Shown here: piece by piece, positions 25,388-33,132 of the stretch | Numbering within the stretch: position 1 is the stretch's first letter | How the letters are laid out: each line of letters opens with the position of its first letter | NCBI RefSeq assembly: GCF_003576455.2 | Contig: NZ_CP032869.1 | Span: 2,914,001 to 2,978,000, forward strand | Direction: 5' to 3' | From: Mucilaginibacter celer | GTDB lineage: Bacteria; Bacteroidota; Bacteroidia; Sphingobacteriales; Sphingobacteriaceae | Length of the DNA stretch: 64,000 bases | The notes under the pieces: generated by a model | The model's input: the letters and a program-made list of their open reading frames with translations, nothing else | Told to the model about the DNA's origin: nothing | Databases searched by the model: none | Translations under genes and position numbers: made by a program

Positions 25388-26017
25388 ATGGACTACGCAT
25401 TTTATCATTTCATTTTGCCGGTACCCGATCATGTTAACTTCATGATCCTGAAATTAAAGAACGAGGCAAAGCGCCTCATCGGCAATTACCCAAGCATGCA
25501 GGCGCGGGCACATATCACCATCAATAACTACCCACGCAAACCACTTGATGCAGATATGCAGGGGTTTTCATTTTTGAGCAGGAAGCTTGGATTATTGCCG
25601 TCAGTTGTTTTTGAGATAGATGGTTTTGATTGCTTTAACGAAGGCAACAACTATAGTAAGACAATCTACGCTAAAGTTAAACTAAGCGAACAGAACAAAT
25701 ACTGGCTAAAACTGCTGAAAGATATAGTTGGCGAAAGCAGCACCATTCCCCATATCACCATAGCAAGGGGCATCACTCCGGATCAGTTTAACCGGCTATG
25801 GCCGCATTTTCAGAAACGGGAAATGAAGGTAAAATTTGTGGTGAGCAGGCTAACCATTTTGCAAAATTTGCTCACAGATTCAGACCAACATGCCAAAACT
25901 TACCGTGAATTTGAGTTTCGGGGCGACGAAAATGTACTGGCCGGCTCTGATAATTGGGGTATAAACAGGCAAATTAAAAATTATCCCTCTATAAATCAAC
26001 AGATAAGCCTTTTTTAA
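25388..26017 (+). CDS. 2H phosphoesterase (2'-5' RNA ligase-like), copy 2
   Basis: 209 residues, a diverged tandem paralogue of the gene just upstream (shared order: YHFILPVPDHV, HITINNYPRK, FDCFNEGNNYSKTIYAKV, HITIARGI, FNRLWPHFQKREM and a closing ISLF). Both catalytic motifs, HITIN and HITIA, are intact, so it should be active. Both proteins end in a short hydrophobic tail (NLFI in copy 1, SLF here) preceded by a polar stretch that resembles a sliding-clamp-binding peptide, QxxLF. Gap to the first copy is 12 bases, so they form a two-gene operon. Confidence 0.85.
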   Translation: MDYAFYHFILPVPDHVNFMILKLKNEAKRLIGNYPSMQARAHITINNYPRKPLDADMQGFSFLSRKLGLLPSVVFEIDGFDCFNEGNNYSKTIYAKVKLSEQNKYWLKLLKDIVGESSTIPHITIARGITPDQFNRLWPHFQKREMKVKFVVSRLTILQNLLTDSDQHAKTYREFEFRGDENVLAGSDNWGINRQIKNYPSINQQISLF

Positions 26018-26048
26018 CATTTTCTTAATCATAAATGCTGTCTTTTTC

Positions 26049-26056
26049 TATATTTG
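26049..26056 (+). promoter_or_regulatory. Promoter -7 element of the SRP RNA gene
   Basis: TATATTTG matches TAnnTTTG exactly and lies 5 bases before the first base of the RNA stem at about 26061. A T-rich stretch around 26021-26030 may supply the -33 contact but does not match TTTG well. Confidence 0.65.
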
Positions 26057-26060
26057 CGCC

Positions 26061-26160
26061 GGGGTAAGTCTTTTACGGCCAGCTCCTCTTGAACTCCCCC
26101 AGGGTGGGAACACAGCAAGGGTAGAGAGTTGAGCGGCGCGATAGAAGTAGCTTACCCTTT
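26061..26160 (+). ncRNA. ffs: Signal recognition particle RNA (4.5S type)
   Basis: A roughly 100-base RNA whose ends pair (GGGGTAAG at 26061 with CTTACCC at 26151-26157). The conserved domain IV is clear: CAGG followed by the GGAA tetraloop closed by GTG/CAC (GTGGGAACAC, 26103-26112) and AGCAAGGG. GAGCGGCGCGATAG near the 3' side is also typical. Together with the Ffh protein it targets nascent membrane proteins to the membrane. A T-run at 26158-26163 ends the gene. It is the small bacterial form, without an Alu domain. Confidence 0.93.
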
Positions 26161-26246
26161 TTTATTTTCTTATTTTTGCCGCACCGGCAAAATGGTACAC
26201 GCCTGCTTCCGGTGTACAAGATCTCTCTACTTCATAAAATACATAA

Positions 26247-27203
26247 ATGCTCGACATACTCATTATTGGTGCCGGCCCTATTGGTTTAGCTTGCGGACTT
26301 GCAGCCCAAAAAGCCGGTTTAAGCTTCGTGATCATCGAAAAAGGCACCCTTGTAAATTCATTATACAACTACCCTTCAACCATGACATTCTTCTCTACAT
26401 CAGAGAAACTGGAAATTGGCGGCGTACCATTTGTTACCACACACACTAAGCCTAACCGAGCCGATGCATTGGAATATTACCGCCGGGTAGCTCTATCCAA
26501 TAATTTGCCTATTCATCTTTTTGAAGAAGTTACCGAAGTAAAGCTTGAAGGAGGTATTTATACCATCACTACTAAAAAGGCAAGCTACCAGGCAAAAAAG
26601 GTAATCCTTTCAACCGGCTTTTATGATATTGCGGTTAATTTGGATATCCCCGGCGAAGAGCTGCCTAAGGTAAAGCACTACTACCAGGACCCGCATTATT
26701 ACACCCTGCAAAAAGTGGTTGTGGTAGGCTCAAGCAATTCGGCTATTGACGTGGCATTGGAAACTTATCGTAAAGGCGCTGAGGTTACCCTCGTAATCCG
26801 CGATAGCGAGGTGAGCCAAAGGGTTAAATACTGGGTAAGGCCCGATATTATTAACCGCATAAAAGAAGGCAGCATTAAAGCTTACTTTAATTCCAACCTC
26901 GAAGCCATCCGCGAACATGAGGTAGATATCAAAACTCCCGAAGGTTTAATCACCATTCCCAACGATTTTGTGATGGCGATGACAGGTTACAAACCGAATT
27001 TTGACTTTCTTAAAAAACTCGGAATTATCCTATCCCAAGATAAATTTATCCCCCAATACAACCCCGAAACTATGGAAACAAACATGCCCGGTTTATACCT
27101 TGCCGGGGTGGTTTGCGGCGGCCTCGATACGCATCTTTGGTTCATTGAAAACTCGCGCGTTCACGCAGAGATGATCCTTGCTGATATTATGGCGAAAAAG
27201 TGA
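26247..27203 (+). CDS. YpdA family flavoprotein (putative bacillithiol disulfide reductase)
   Basis: 318 residues with two dinucleotide-binding motifs: GAGPIGLACGLAAQKAG (FAD, residues 7-23) and VVVVGSSNSAIDVALE (NADPH, about residues 150-166). This is a pyridine nucleotide-disulfide oxidoreductase without the CxxC redox pair of thioredoxin reductase, which fits YpdA/Bdr, the NADPH-dependent enzyme that recycles oxidised bacillithiol. Many Bacteroidota make bacillithiol, so the assignment is plausible, but the biosynthetic genes are not in this window. It acts in the cytoplasm. It lies 87 bases after the SRP RNA. Confidence 0.82.
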   Translation: MLDILIIGAGPIGLACGLAAQKAGLSFVIIEKGTLVNSLYNYPSTMTFFSTSEKLEIGGVPFVTTHTKPNRADALEYYRRVALSNNLPIHLFEEVTEVKLEGGIYTITTKKASYQAKKVILSTGFYDIAVNLDIPGEELPKVKHYYQDPHYYTLQKVVVVGSSNSAIDVALETYRKGAEVTLVIRDSEVSQRVKYWVRPDIINRIKEGSIKAYFNSNLEAIREHEVDIKTPEGLITIPNDFVMAMTGYKPNFDFLKKLGIILSQDKFIPQYNPETMETNMPGLYLAGVVCGGLDTHLWFIENSRVHAEMILADIMAKK

Positions 27204-27301
27204 GTGGTTTATTGAGTTGATTAGGCGAATGGTTTTATTTGAAAAACAACAAGTTATAAACAAAAACCAACTACTCACCCAATCAACTCAATCAACCATT
27301 C
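27202..27301. repeat. Inverted repeat downstream of the YpdA gene
   Basis: A 21-base arm at 27202-27222 (overlapping the stop codon) is inverted at 27281-27301 with 2 mismatches. The arms are 58 bases apart and A/T-rich. Likely an intergenic repeat or weak terminator. Confidence 0.6.
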
Positions 27302-27330
27302 ACCAACCCACAAATAATGACATTTTTTTC

Positions 27331-27361
27331 TTGTATAAATAAAATTTTATAGTCTTCTTTG
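27331..27361 (+). promoter_or_regulatory. Probable promoter of the arginine operon
   Basis: A TTG at 27331-27333 and TTCTTTG (27355-27361) are separated by 21 bases, close to the Bacteroidota -33/-7 spacing. The -7 box has two departures from TAnnTTTG. Transcription would start near 27367, leaving a long leader of about 270 bases before the first enzyme gene. Confidence 0.5.
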
Positions 27362-27366
27362 CAGCG

Positions 27367-27639
27367 AAATTAAAAACACAGTAATTCAACAAAAAAATGA
27401 ATATACCAAGCTTAAATAAGCCCGCCCTGAGAGCAAGTTTTGCTCCGGTTGCTGCTGCCTTGGGTTCAGCTGTATTTTTAAACTGCCCTCTTCTCCGACG
27501 AAGGACCTACATGCCACGGGCTTGAATTAATTTTCATCCTGCTCCACACAAAAAGAGTTTTTTAAACTTCTTTTAAAAAAACCATCTAATTATTTAAGGC
27601 TGATAAAGCCAATTAATTTCACGGTAATTACCTATTTAA
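27367..27639 (+). promoter_or_regulatory. Long structured leader of the arginine operon
   Basis: This stretch between the proposed promoter and the first enzyme gene holds the 42-codon leader frame plus several possible stems: AAGCCCG (27418-27424) pairs with CGGGCTT (27517-27523), closing the whole leader; GAGCAA/TTGCTC (27431-27436 with 27440-27445) forms a small hairpin; and an A/T hairpin GTTTTTTAAA/TTTAAAAAAAC (27557-27566 with 27572-27582) follows. No GC-rich terminator is seen, so classic termination-type attenuation is not proven. Confidence 0.5.
27397..27525 (+). CDS. Candidate arginine leader peptide (42 codons)
   Basis: An open frame of 42 codons, too short for most gene finders. 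It starts ATG 27397 after an A-rich stretch typical of translation starts in this phylum and stops at TGA 27523-27525. Near its end it reads LLRRRTYMPRA, with three consecutive arginine codons CGA CGA AGG (27496-27504) and a fourth arginine codon CGG three bases before the end stem. The stop codon overlaps the CGGGCTT segment that pairs with AAGCCCG upstream. The genes that follow make arginine. I infer a leader peptide whose translation senses charged arginyl-tRNA; there is no database support behind this call. Confidence 0.55.
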   Translation: MNIPSLNKPALRASFAPVAAALGSAVFLNCPLLRRRTYMPRA

Positions 27640-28284
27640 ATGACCATACAAGATTTTGATATCCAGGTTGCTACAGCACAGCATGTAGATTATGCTGCCA
27701 TGATATGCGATGAAATGGCCGAATCGGCCAAGGCACGCGGAACCGGTATCGCCACACGCTCGCCCGAATATGTTGCCAATAAAATGCTGGAAGGCAAAGC
27801 GGTTATAGCATTGCATAAAGATGGCACCTGGGCCGGTTTTTGCTACATAGAAACCTGGAGCCACGGCGACTTTGTTGCCAACTCGGGCCTTATTGTTAAC
27901 CCGCAATTCCGAAAAGCAGGTTTAGCGAAAGCCATTAAACACCGTATTTTCCAATTGTCGCGCACCAAATATCCGGATGCTAAAATATTCGGTTTAACAA
28001 CCGGTTTGGCGGTAATGAAGATAAATTCGGAACTTGGCTACGAACCGGTTACCTACTCTGAACTTACCCAGGACGAGAACTTTTGGGCCGGCTGCAAAAG
28101 CTGCGTAAACTTCGATATCCTCACCAGTAAAAACCGTAAAAACTGCATGTGCACAGCTATGCTGTTTGATCCTGCGGAAAAACAAAAGGAGTACGAGGAA
28201 AAGATGCAACGAATTACGCACAAAGCAACGCTTTTGGAGCGTATTGAAAATGCCATAAAAAAACGCATCGGGCACGATCATTAA
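27640..28284 (+). CDS. GNAT-family acyltransferase at the head of the arginine operon (candidate N-acyl-glutamate synthase)
   Basis: 214 residues. The acyl-CoA-binding region is visible (GLIVNPQFRKAGLAKAIKHRIF, about residues 87-108), with a conserved-looking N-terminal half. The C-terminal part contains CKSC, 13 residues, then CMC (about residues 152-172), a possible zinc-binding cluster not usual for GNAT enzymes. Arginine synthesis needs an enzyme that acylates glutamate; classic ArgA/ArgJ are absent here, and this gene opens the cluster. Bacteroidota carbamoyltransferases of the argF' type use acetyl- or succinyl-ornithine, so the donor could be acetyl-CoA or succinyl-CoA. The role is inferred from position. 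Confidence 0.75.
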   Translation: MTIQDFDIQVATAQHVDYAAMICDEMAESAKARGTGIATRSPEYVANKMLEGKAVIALHKDGTWAGFCYIETWSHGDFVANSGLIVNPQFRKAGLAKAIKHRIFQLSRTKYPDAKIFGLTTGLAVMKINSELGYEPVTYSELTQDENFWAGCKSCVNFDILTSKNRKNCMCTAMLFDPAEKQKEYEEKMQRITHKATLLERIENAIKKRIGHDH

Positions 28285-28333
28285 GCCAGAGGCTTAGTAA
28301 AACAAACAAAAACAGATTACCATAAATTGATAG

Positions 28334-28364
28334 TAAAGCTTTAAGCCTTACGCTTTAAGCTTTA
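28334..28364. repeat. Perfect 13-base inverted repeat before argG
   Basis: TAAAGCTTTAAGC (28334-28346), loop CTTAC, GCTTTAAGCTTTA (28352-28364). It ends 15 bases before the argG start. It could act as a transcript-processing or partial terminator hairpin, or be a dispersed intergenic repeat. Confidence 0.6.
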
Positions 28365-28379
28365 AGCTTACCAAAAAAC

Positions 28380-29576
28380 ATGAAGAAAAAAGTAGTATTA
28401 GCTTATAGCGGAGGTTTAGATACCTCTTTTTGCTGTATTTATTTAACACAGGATCTTGGTTATGAGGTTCATTCGGTTATTGTAAATACCGGCGGTTTTA
28501 GCGAAGAAGAGTTAAAAGGCGTTGAAGAGCGTGCTTATAAAATGGGCGTTACATCGCACCATGTGGTTGACGAAACCGAAAACTTTTACAATACCTGCGT
28601 ACGCTTTTTAATTTATGGTAACGTATTAAAAAACAATACTTACCCGCTATCGGTAAGTGCCGAGCGTGTAAGCCAGGCAACCGCCATCGCTAACTACGCC
28701 AAAGAAATTGGTGCCGAGTTTGTTGCCCACGGCAGTACCGGTGCCGGTAACGACCAGGTGCGTTTTGATATGATCTTCAATATCCTTGTACCAGAAGTAA
28801 AGATCATCACCCCAATCCGCGATTTGAAACTGAGCCGCGAAGAAGAGATCGAATACCTGAAAAAACATGGTGTTGATATGAACTTCGAAAAAGCTAAATA
28901 CTCTATTAACAAAGGTATCTGGGGTACTTCGGTAGGTGGTAAAGAAACCTTGACTTCAAACCTTGGTTTACCTGAAGAGGCCTGGCCTACACAGGTTACC
29001 GAAAGCGAAGTAAAAGATTTGGTACTTACTTTTGATAAAGGCGAATTGGTAGCCATTGGCGATGAGCAATATGATCACCCAACCAAAGCTATCCAGGCTT
29101 TACAAGCTATCGCGCAGCCTTATGGCATTGGCAGGGATATCCACGTTGGCGATACCATTATCGGTATTAAAGGCCGCGTTGGCTTTGAGGCCGCTGCCCC
29201 AATGGTGATCATCAAAGCTCACCATACTTTAGAGAAACACGTTTTGACCAAATGGCAGCTTTCATGGAAAGATCAGTTATCATCTTTCTATGGCAACTGG
29301 CTGCATGAAGGTCAGTTCCATGATCCTATTATGCGTAATATCGAAGCTTTCCTGAACGATACACAGGTTAACGTAAGCGGAAAAGTGTTTGTACAATTGC
29401 ACCCATACCGTTTCCAGGTTGTAGGTATCGAGTCTGATCATGATTTAATGTCGAACAAATTTGGCAGCTACGGCGAGATGAACAATGCATGGAGCGGCGA
29501 AGACGTTAAAGGTTTCTCGAAAATATTCGGTAACCAGGTAATGATCTATCATAAGGTTAACGGCCAAAATGATTAA
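28380..29576 (+). CDS. argG: Argininosuccinate synthase
   Basis: 398 residues. Joins citrulline and aspartate with ATP to give argininosuccinate, the second-last step of arginine synthesis. The ATP-pyrophosphatase P-loop AYSGGLDTSFCCIYL is at residues 8-22; HGSTGAGNDQVRFD (about residues 116-129) and YSINKGIWGTSVGG follow, all typical. The length matches the family. It overlaps the next (cupin) gene by 8 bases. It sits second in the cluster, after the GNAT gene and a 95-base gap with an inverted repeat. Confidence 0.97.
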   Translation: MKKKVVLAYSGGLDTSFCCIYLTQDLGYEVHSVIVNTGGFSEEELKGVEERAYKMGVTSHHVVDETENFYNTCVRFLIYGNVLKNNTYPLSVSAERVSQATAIANYAKEIGAEFVAHGSTGAGNDQVRFDMIFNILVPEVKIITPIRDLKLSREEEIEYLKKHGVDMNFEKAKYSINKGIWGTSVGGKETLTSNLGLPEEAWPTQVTESEVKDLVLTFDKGELVAIGDEQYDHPTKAIQALQAIAQPYGIGRDIHVGDTIIGIKGRVGFEAAAPMVIIKAHHTLEKHVLTKWQLSWKDQLSSFYGNWLHEGQFHDPIMRNIEAFLNDTQVNVSGKVFVQLHPYRFQVVGIESDHDLMSNKFGSYGEMNNAWSGEDVKGFSKIFGNQVMIYHKVNGQND

Positions 29577-29922
29577 TACGGCGTTTTCAAAAAGCGATTG
29601 CTTAAAGCACTATAACTGGGGCGACGACTGCCACGGATGGACTTTCATTGATACGGAAGCCTTATCCGTTAAACAAGAACTAATGCCACCCGATACTGCC
29701 GAGCAATTGCATTATCATGAAAAAGCCACTCAGGTATTTTTTATTTTGAGAGGACGAGCTACTTTTTCGATTGACGGGGAGGTAACGGTATTAAAACCCG
29801 AACAAGGTATCGAGATTAACCCCGGTCAGAAGCATTTTATAAGCAACAACGACCGGACAGATCTGGAGTTTATTTTATATTCATATCCATCTACAAATAA
29901 TGACAGAATTGAAATTAAATAA
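29569..29922 (+). CDS. Small cupin-domain protein within the arginine operon
   Basis: 117 residues, a single cupin beta-barrel: the first motif is LHYHEKATQVFFILRGRATF (about residues 46-65, carrying the metal-ligand-type histidines) and the second PEQGIEINPGQKHFISN (about 79-95). Such small cupins can be metal-dependent enzymes, sugar isomerases or sensors. It overlaps argG by 8 bases and argC by 23 bases, so its expression is tied to arginine genes. Function within the pathway is not known; a role as a small-molecule sensor is a guess. Confidence 0.85.
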   Translation: MINTAFSKSDCLKHYNWGDDCHGWTFIDTEALSVKQELMPPDTAEQLHYHEKATQVFFILRGRATFSIDGEVTVLKPEQGIEINPGQKHFISNNDRTDLEFILYSYPSTNNDRIEIK

Positions 29923-30898
29923 GGTACGTACAGGTATAGTTGGCGGCGCGGGATACACCGGTGGCGAGATGCTCCGCATCCTGATCAACCACCCTAACGT
30001 TGATATAGCTTTTGTACACAGCAACAGCAACGCGGGCAACTACATTTACGAAGTACATACCGACCTGTTTGGCGATACCGACCTGAAATTTGCTTCTGAA
30101 TTATCTACAGATATCGATGTGCTTTTCCTTTGCGTAGGCCATGGCGATGCTAAAAAGTTTTTGGAAGCAAATCCTATCCCCGATTCTGTAAAGATCATTG
30201 ATTTGAGCCAGGATTTCAGGCTGTCGCAAAACGCTGCTTTAAACGGTAAGGGCTTTGTATATGGCTTGCCTGAATTGAACCGCGAGGCAATTAAAACAGC
30301 CGCTAATATTGCCAATCCGGGTTGCTTTGCTACTTGTTTACAATTAGGTTTGCTGCCCCTGGCTTCGAAAGGTTTATTGGATAATGAGGTGCATGTTACA
30401 GCAACAACAGGTTCTACGGGAGCCGGTCAGAGTTTATCCGCTACTTCACACTTTACATGGAGAAACGATAACCTTTCTGTTTATAAAGCATTCAGCCATC
30501 AGCATTTAAATGAGATTGGCCAATCGTTAAGGCAATTACAGCCGGGCTTTGATAAAGCGATAAACTTTATCCCTTATCGTGGCGATTTTACCCGCGGCAT
30601 CATAGCCTCTATTTATACCGAAAGCGACTTAACCGAAGAGGAAGCATTAGCGCTTTACAAAGCATATTACGAAGGCCATCCATTTACACATGTAACCAAC
30701 CGTAATATCGATTTAAAGCAGATTGTTAATACCAATAAATGCTTTATCCAGGTAAAAAAACACGATAACAAAATATTCATTATCAGCATAATGGATAACT
30801 TACTTAAAGGCGCATCCGGCCAGGCAGTACAGAACATGAACCTATTGTTCGGCCTTGACGAGCGCGCAGGCTTACGACTTAAGGCGATCGGCTTCTGA
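29900..30898 (+). CDS. argC: N-acetyl(succinyl)-gamma-glutamyl-phosphate reductase
   Basis: 332 residues. Reduces N-acyl-glutamyl phosphate to the semialdehyde with NADPH. The Rossmann motif GIVGGAGYTGGEML is at residues 12-25 and the catalytic cysteine C142 is in ANPGCFATC. TTGSTGAG and HQHLNEI follow as in other ArgC proteins. It overlaps the cupin gene by 23 bases, so the start at 29900 is within that frame's last codons; the start is supported by the position of the Rossmann motif. Confidence 0.96.
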   Translation: MTELKLNKVRTGIVGGAGYTGGEMLRILINHPNVDIAFVHSNSNAGNYIYEVHTDLFGDTDLKFASELSTDIDVLFLCVGHGDAKKFLEANPIPDSVKIIDLSQDFRLSQNAALNGKGFVYGLPELNREAIKTAANIANPGCFATCLQLGLLPLASKGLLDNEVHVTATTGSTGAGQSLSATSHFTWRNDNLSVYKAFSHQHLNEIGQSLRQLQPGFDKAINFIPYRGDFTRGIIASIYTESDLTEEEALALYKAYYEGHPFTHVTNRNIDLKQIVNTNKCFIQVKKHDNKIFIISIMDNLLKGASGQAVQNMNLLFGLDERAGLRLKAIGF

Positions 30899-30965
30899 TG
30901 GAGCTGCTCGCCGTACCGGAAAACCTGTTATCAATTAAGTAGTAAAATTATATCCACTGAAAAAA

Positions 30966-32093
30966 ATGAAATTATTCGACGTTTATCCTATCAACAATAT
31001 AAACATTACAAGGGGTAATGGCAGCCTTGTTTACGATGCCGAAGGAACTGAATATCTTGACCTTTATGGCGGTCATGCCGTTATTTCTATTGGTCATACC
31101 AATCCGCATTATGTAAAGCGTTTGGAAGATCAGTTGCACCAGATCGGCTTTTACTCTAACTCTATCGAGATCCCTATTCAAACTGAACTGGCTCAAAAAT
31201 TAGGTAAGGTATCTGGCAAGGATGATTACCAATTGTTTTTGTGTAACTCTGGTGCTGAGGCTAATGAGAATGCTTTGAAACTGGCTTCGTTTTACAATGG
31301 TAAAAAGAAGATCATCGCTTTCAAAAAATCGTTTCACGGCCGTACGTCTTTGGCTGTTGCAGCTACTGATAATCCTAAAATTGTTGCGCCGGTAAACGAA
31401 ACCGATAACGTGATCTTTTTGCCTTGGGCTGATGAAGCTGCTTTAGAGCAGGCTTTGAAAGACAACGAGGTTTCTTCGGTAATAATCGAAGGTATTCAGG
31501 GCGTAGGTGGCATCCAGGTTGCTCCTGAAGCTTTCCTGCAAAAGATCCGTTCGCTTTGTGACGAATATAATGCTGTATTTATTGCCGATTCGGTACAATG
31601 CGGTTATGGCCGTACAGGTAAATTCTTCTCGCACGATTTTGCAGGCGTTAACGCCGATATCTACAGCATGGCTAAAGGTATGGGTAACGGCTTCCCTATT
31701 GGCGGTATTATCATATCGCCTAAAATACAGCCTGCTTATGGCATGTTGGGTACTACTTTTGGTGGTAACCATCTGGCTTGCGCTGCCGGTTTGGCCGTAC
31801 TTGAAGTAATGGAACAGGATAACCTGATGCAAAATGCTGCTGAGATTGGCAGCTATCTGATTACCGAGTTGAAAAAACTTGAGCAGGTTAAAGAAGTTCG
31901 TGGCCGTGGCTTGATGATCGGTATTGAACTGCCTGAGGAATTAGCGCACGCCCGTAAAGAATTACTTAACAAGCACCATATATTCACCGGAGAAGCTAAA
32001 CCAAACGTGATCAGGTTACTACCGGCATTGAACCTCACCAAAGCGTATGCTGATAGGTTTTTGGAAGCTTTTGTAACTGTTTTAAATCAATAA
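30966..32093 (+). CDS. argD: Acetylornithine (succinylornithine) aminotransferase
   Basis: 375 residues, a class III PLP aminotransferase. Converts the acyl-glutamate semialdehyde to N-acyl-ornithine with glutamate. Seen: NSGAEANENALKLA (cofactor phosphate site), SFHGRT, IADSVQCGYGRTGKFF, and the PLP-binding lysine K237 in YSMAKGMGNGFPIGG. TTFGGNHLACAAG near residue 263 is typical. It lies 67 bases after argC and 21 before argF'. Confidence 0.95.
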   Translation: MKLFDVYPINNINITRGNGSLVYDAEGTEYLDLYGGHAVISIGHTNPHYVKRLEDQLHQIGFYSNSIEIPIQTELAQKLGKVSGKDDYQLFLCNSGAEANENALKLASFYNGKKKIIAFKKSFHGRTSLAVAATDNPKIVAPVNETDNVIFLPWADEAALEQALKDNEVSSVIIEGIQGVGGIQVAPEAFLQKIRSLCDEYNAVFIADSVQCGYGRTGKFFSHDFAGVNADIYSMAKGMGNGFPIGGIIISPKIQPAYGMLGTTFGGNHLACAAGLAVLEVMEQDNLMQNAAEIGSYLITELKKLEQVKEVRGRGLMIGIELPEELAHARKELLNKHHIFTGEAKPNVIRLLPALNLTKAYADRFLEAFVTVLNQ

Positions 32094-32114
32094 CCCGCTA
32101 TAATACCCCAACCG

Positions 32115-33062
32115 ATGAAACTATTCTCTTCTGTTAATGATGTAGCCGATGTTAACACGCTTGTAAAAGAGGCGCTGGCACTTAAACAGGATCCTTTTGC
32201 CCATCAACAACTGGGTAAAAATAAAACGCTGGCGCTTGTGTTTTTAAACCCAAGTCTGCGTACCCGCATGAGTACCCAAAAGGCTGCCATTAACCTGGGC
32301 ATGAACGTGATGGTACTCAACATCGATAAAGAAGGCTGGGCGCTTGAACTGCGCGATGGCGTAATTATGGATGGCACCACCGTTGAGCATATCCGCGAAG
32401 CGGCGGGCGTTATGGGCCAGTATGCCGATATTATTGGCGTTCGCTCGTTCCCAGGCTTGCGTAACCGCGAAGAGGATTATAGCGAAATGATATTTAACAA
32501 GTTTGTTGAGTTTTGCAAAGTGCCGGTTGTGAGTTTAGAATCAGCTACCCGTCACCCGCTGCAAAGTTTGGCCGATTTGGTTACCATTGAAGAGTTAAAA
32601 ACCAGCGCTCGGCCTAAAGTGGTTTTAACCTGGGCACCGCATATTAAACCGTTGCCGCAGGCTGTTCCAAATTCGTTTTCGGAGTGGATGTGTAAGGCTG
32701 ATGTTGATTTTACCATCGTTCAACCAAAAGGTTATGAGCTTTGTGCCGATTTTACACAAGGCGCAAATATCACTTACAACCAGGATGAGGCTTTGGCCGG
32801 AGCAGATTTTATTTATGTAAAAAACTGGTCGGCTTATGAGCCTTATGGCAATATTTTGGGCAAAAATGAAGAGTGGATGCTTACCAATAAAAAGCTTGCC
32901 TTAACCAACAATGCTAAAGTAATGCACTGCCTGCCGGTTCGCCGTAACCTGGAACTGTCTGATGAGATTTTAGACGGACCAAATTCGGTAGTAGTTCACG
33001 AAGCCGGCAACCGTGTTTGGGCAGCGCAGGCTGTTTTAAAGCAGATGTTAGAGAGTTTGTAG
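32115..33062 (+). CDS. argF': N-acetylornithine/N-succinylornithine carbamoyltransferase
   Basis: 315 residues of the carbamoyltransferase fold. The carbamoyl-phosphate loop reads FLNPSLRTRMST, and the later motif is HPLQSLADL. Near the C-terminus, MHCLPVRRNLELSDEIL replaces the HCLP/DxxSEVF pattern of ordinary ornithine carbamoyltransferase; this is the signature of the acylornithine type known from Xanthomonas (acetyl) and Bacteroides (succinyl). So carbamoylation happens before the acyl group is removed. Which acyl group is used depends on a few side-chain-contact residues I cannot resolve by eye. Confidence 0.93.
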   Translation: MKLFSSVNDVADVNTLVKEALALKQDPFAHQQLGKNKTLALVFLNPSLRTRMSTQKAAINLGMNVMVLNIDKEGWALELRDGVIMDGTTVEHIREAAGVMGQYADIIGVRSFPGLRNREEDYSEMIFNKFVEFCKVPVVSLESATRHPLQSLADLVTIEELKTSARPKVVLTWAPHIKPLPQAVPNSFSEWMCKADVDFTIVQPKGYELCADFTQGANITYNQDEALAGADFIYVKNWSAYEPYGNILGKNEEWMLTNKKLALTNNAKVMHCLPVRRNLELSDEILDGPNSVVVHEAGNRVWAAQAVLKQMLESL

Positions 33063-33077
33063 TAATTTTTCAATGAG

Positions 33078-33106
33078 CAGGAATTAAGATCAGATCTTGA
33101 TTCCTG
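33078..33106. terminator. Palindrome after argF', possible terminator
   Basis: CAGGAATTAAGATC (33078-33091), one base, GATCTTGATTCCTG (33093-33106): 13 of 14 positions pair. A pyrimidine-rich stretch (CCTCTTACTTTCCTG) follows, not a clean T-run. It stands between argF' and the PaiB-like gene, so may end the arginine operon. Confidence 0.5.
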
Positions 33107-33132
33107 CCTCTTACTTTCCTGATTCTTTTCTC

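Noticed and set aside
27397..27575. Known riboswitch (SAM, TPP, cobalamin, glycine) in the arginine leader
   Set aside because: None of the conserved core strings I know for these classes is present; the short frame with arginine codons explains the region better.
28334..28364. ArgR-type operator before argG
   Set aside because: The palindrome is TAAAGCTTTAAGC-like and does not match the TGAATnnnnATTCA form of an ArgR box; no argR gene is in the window.
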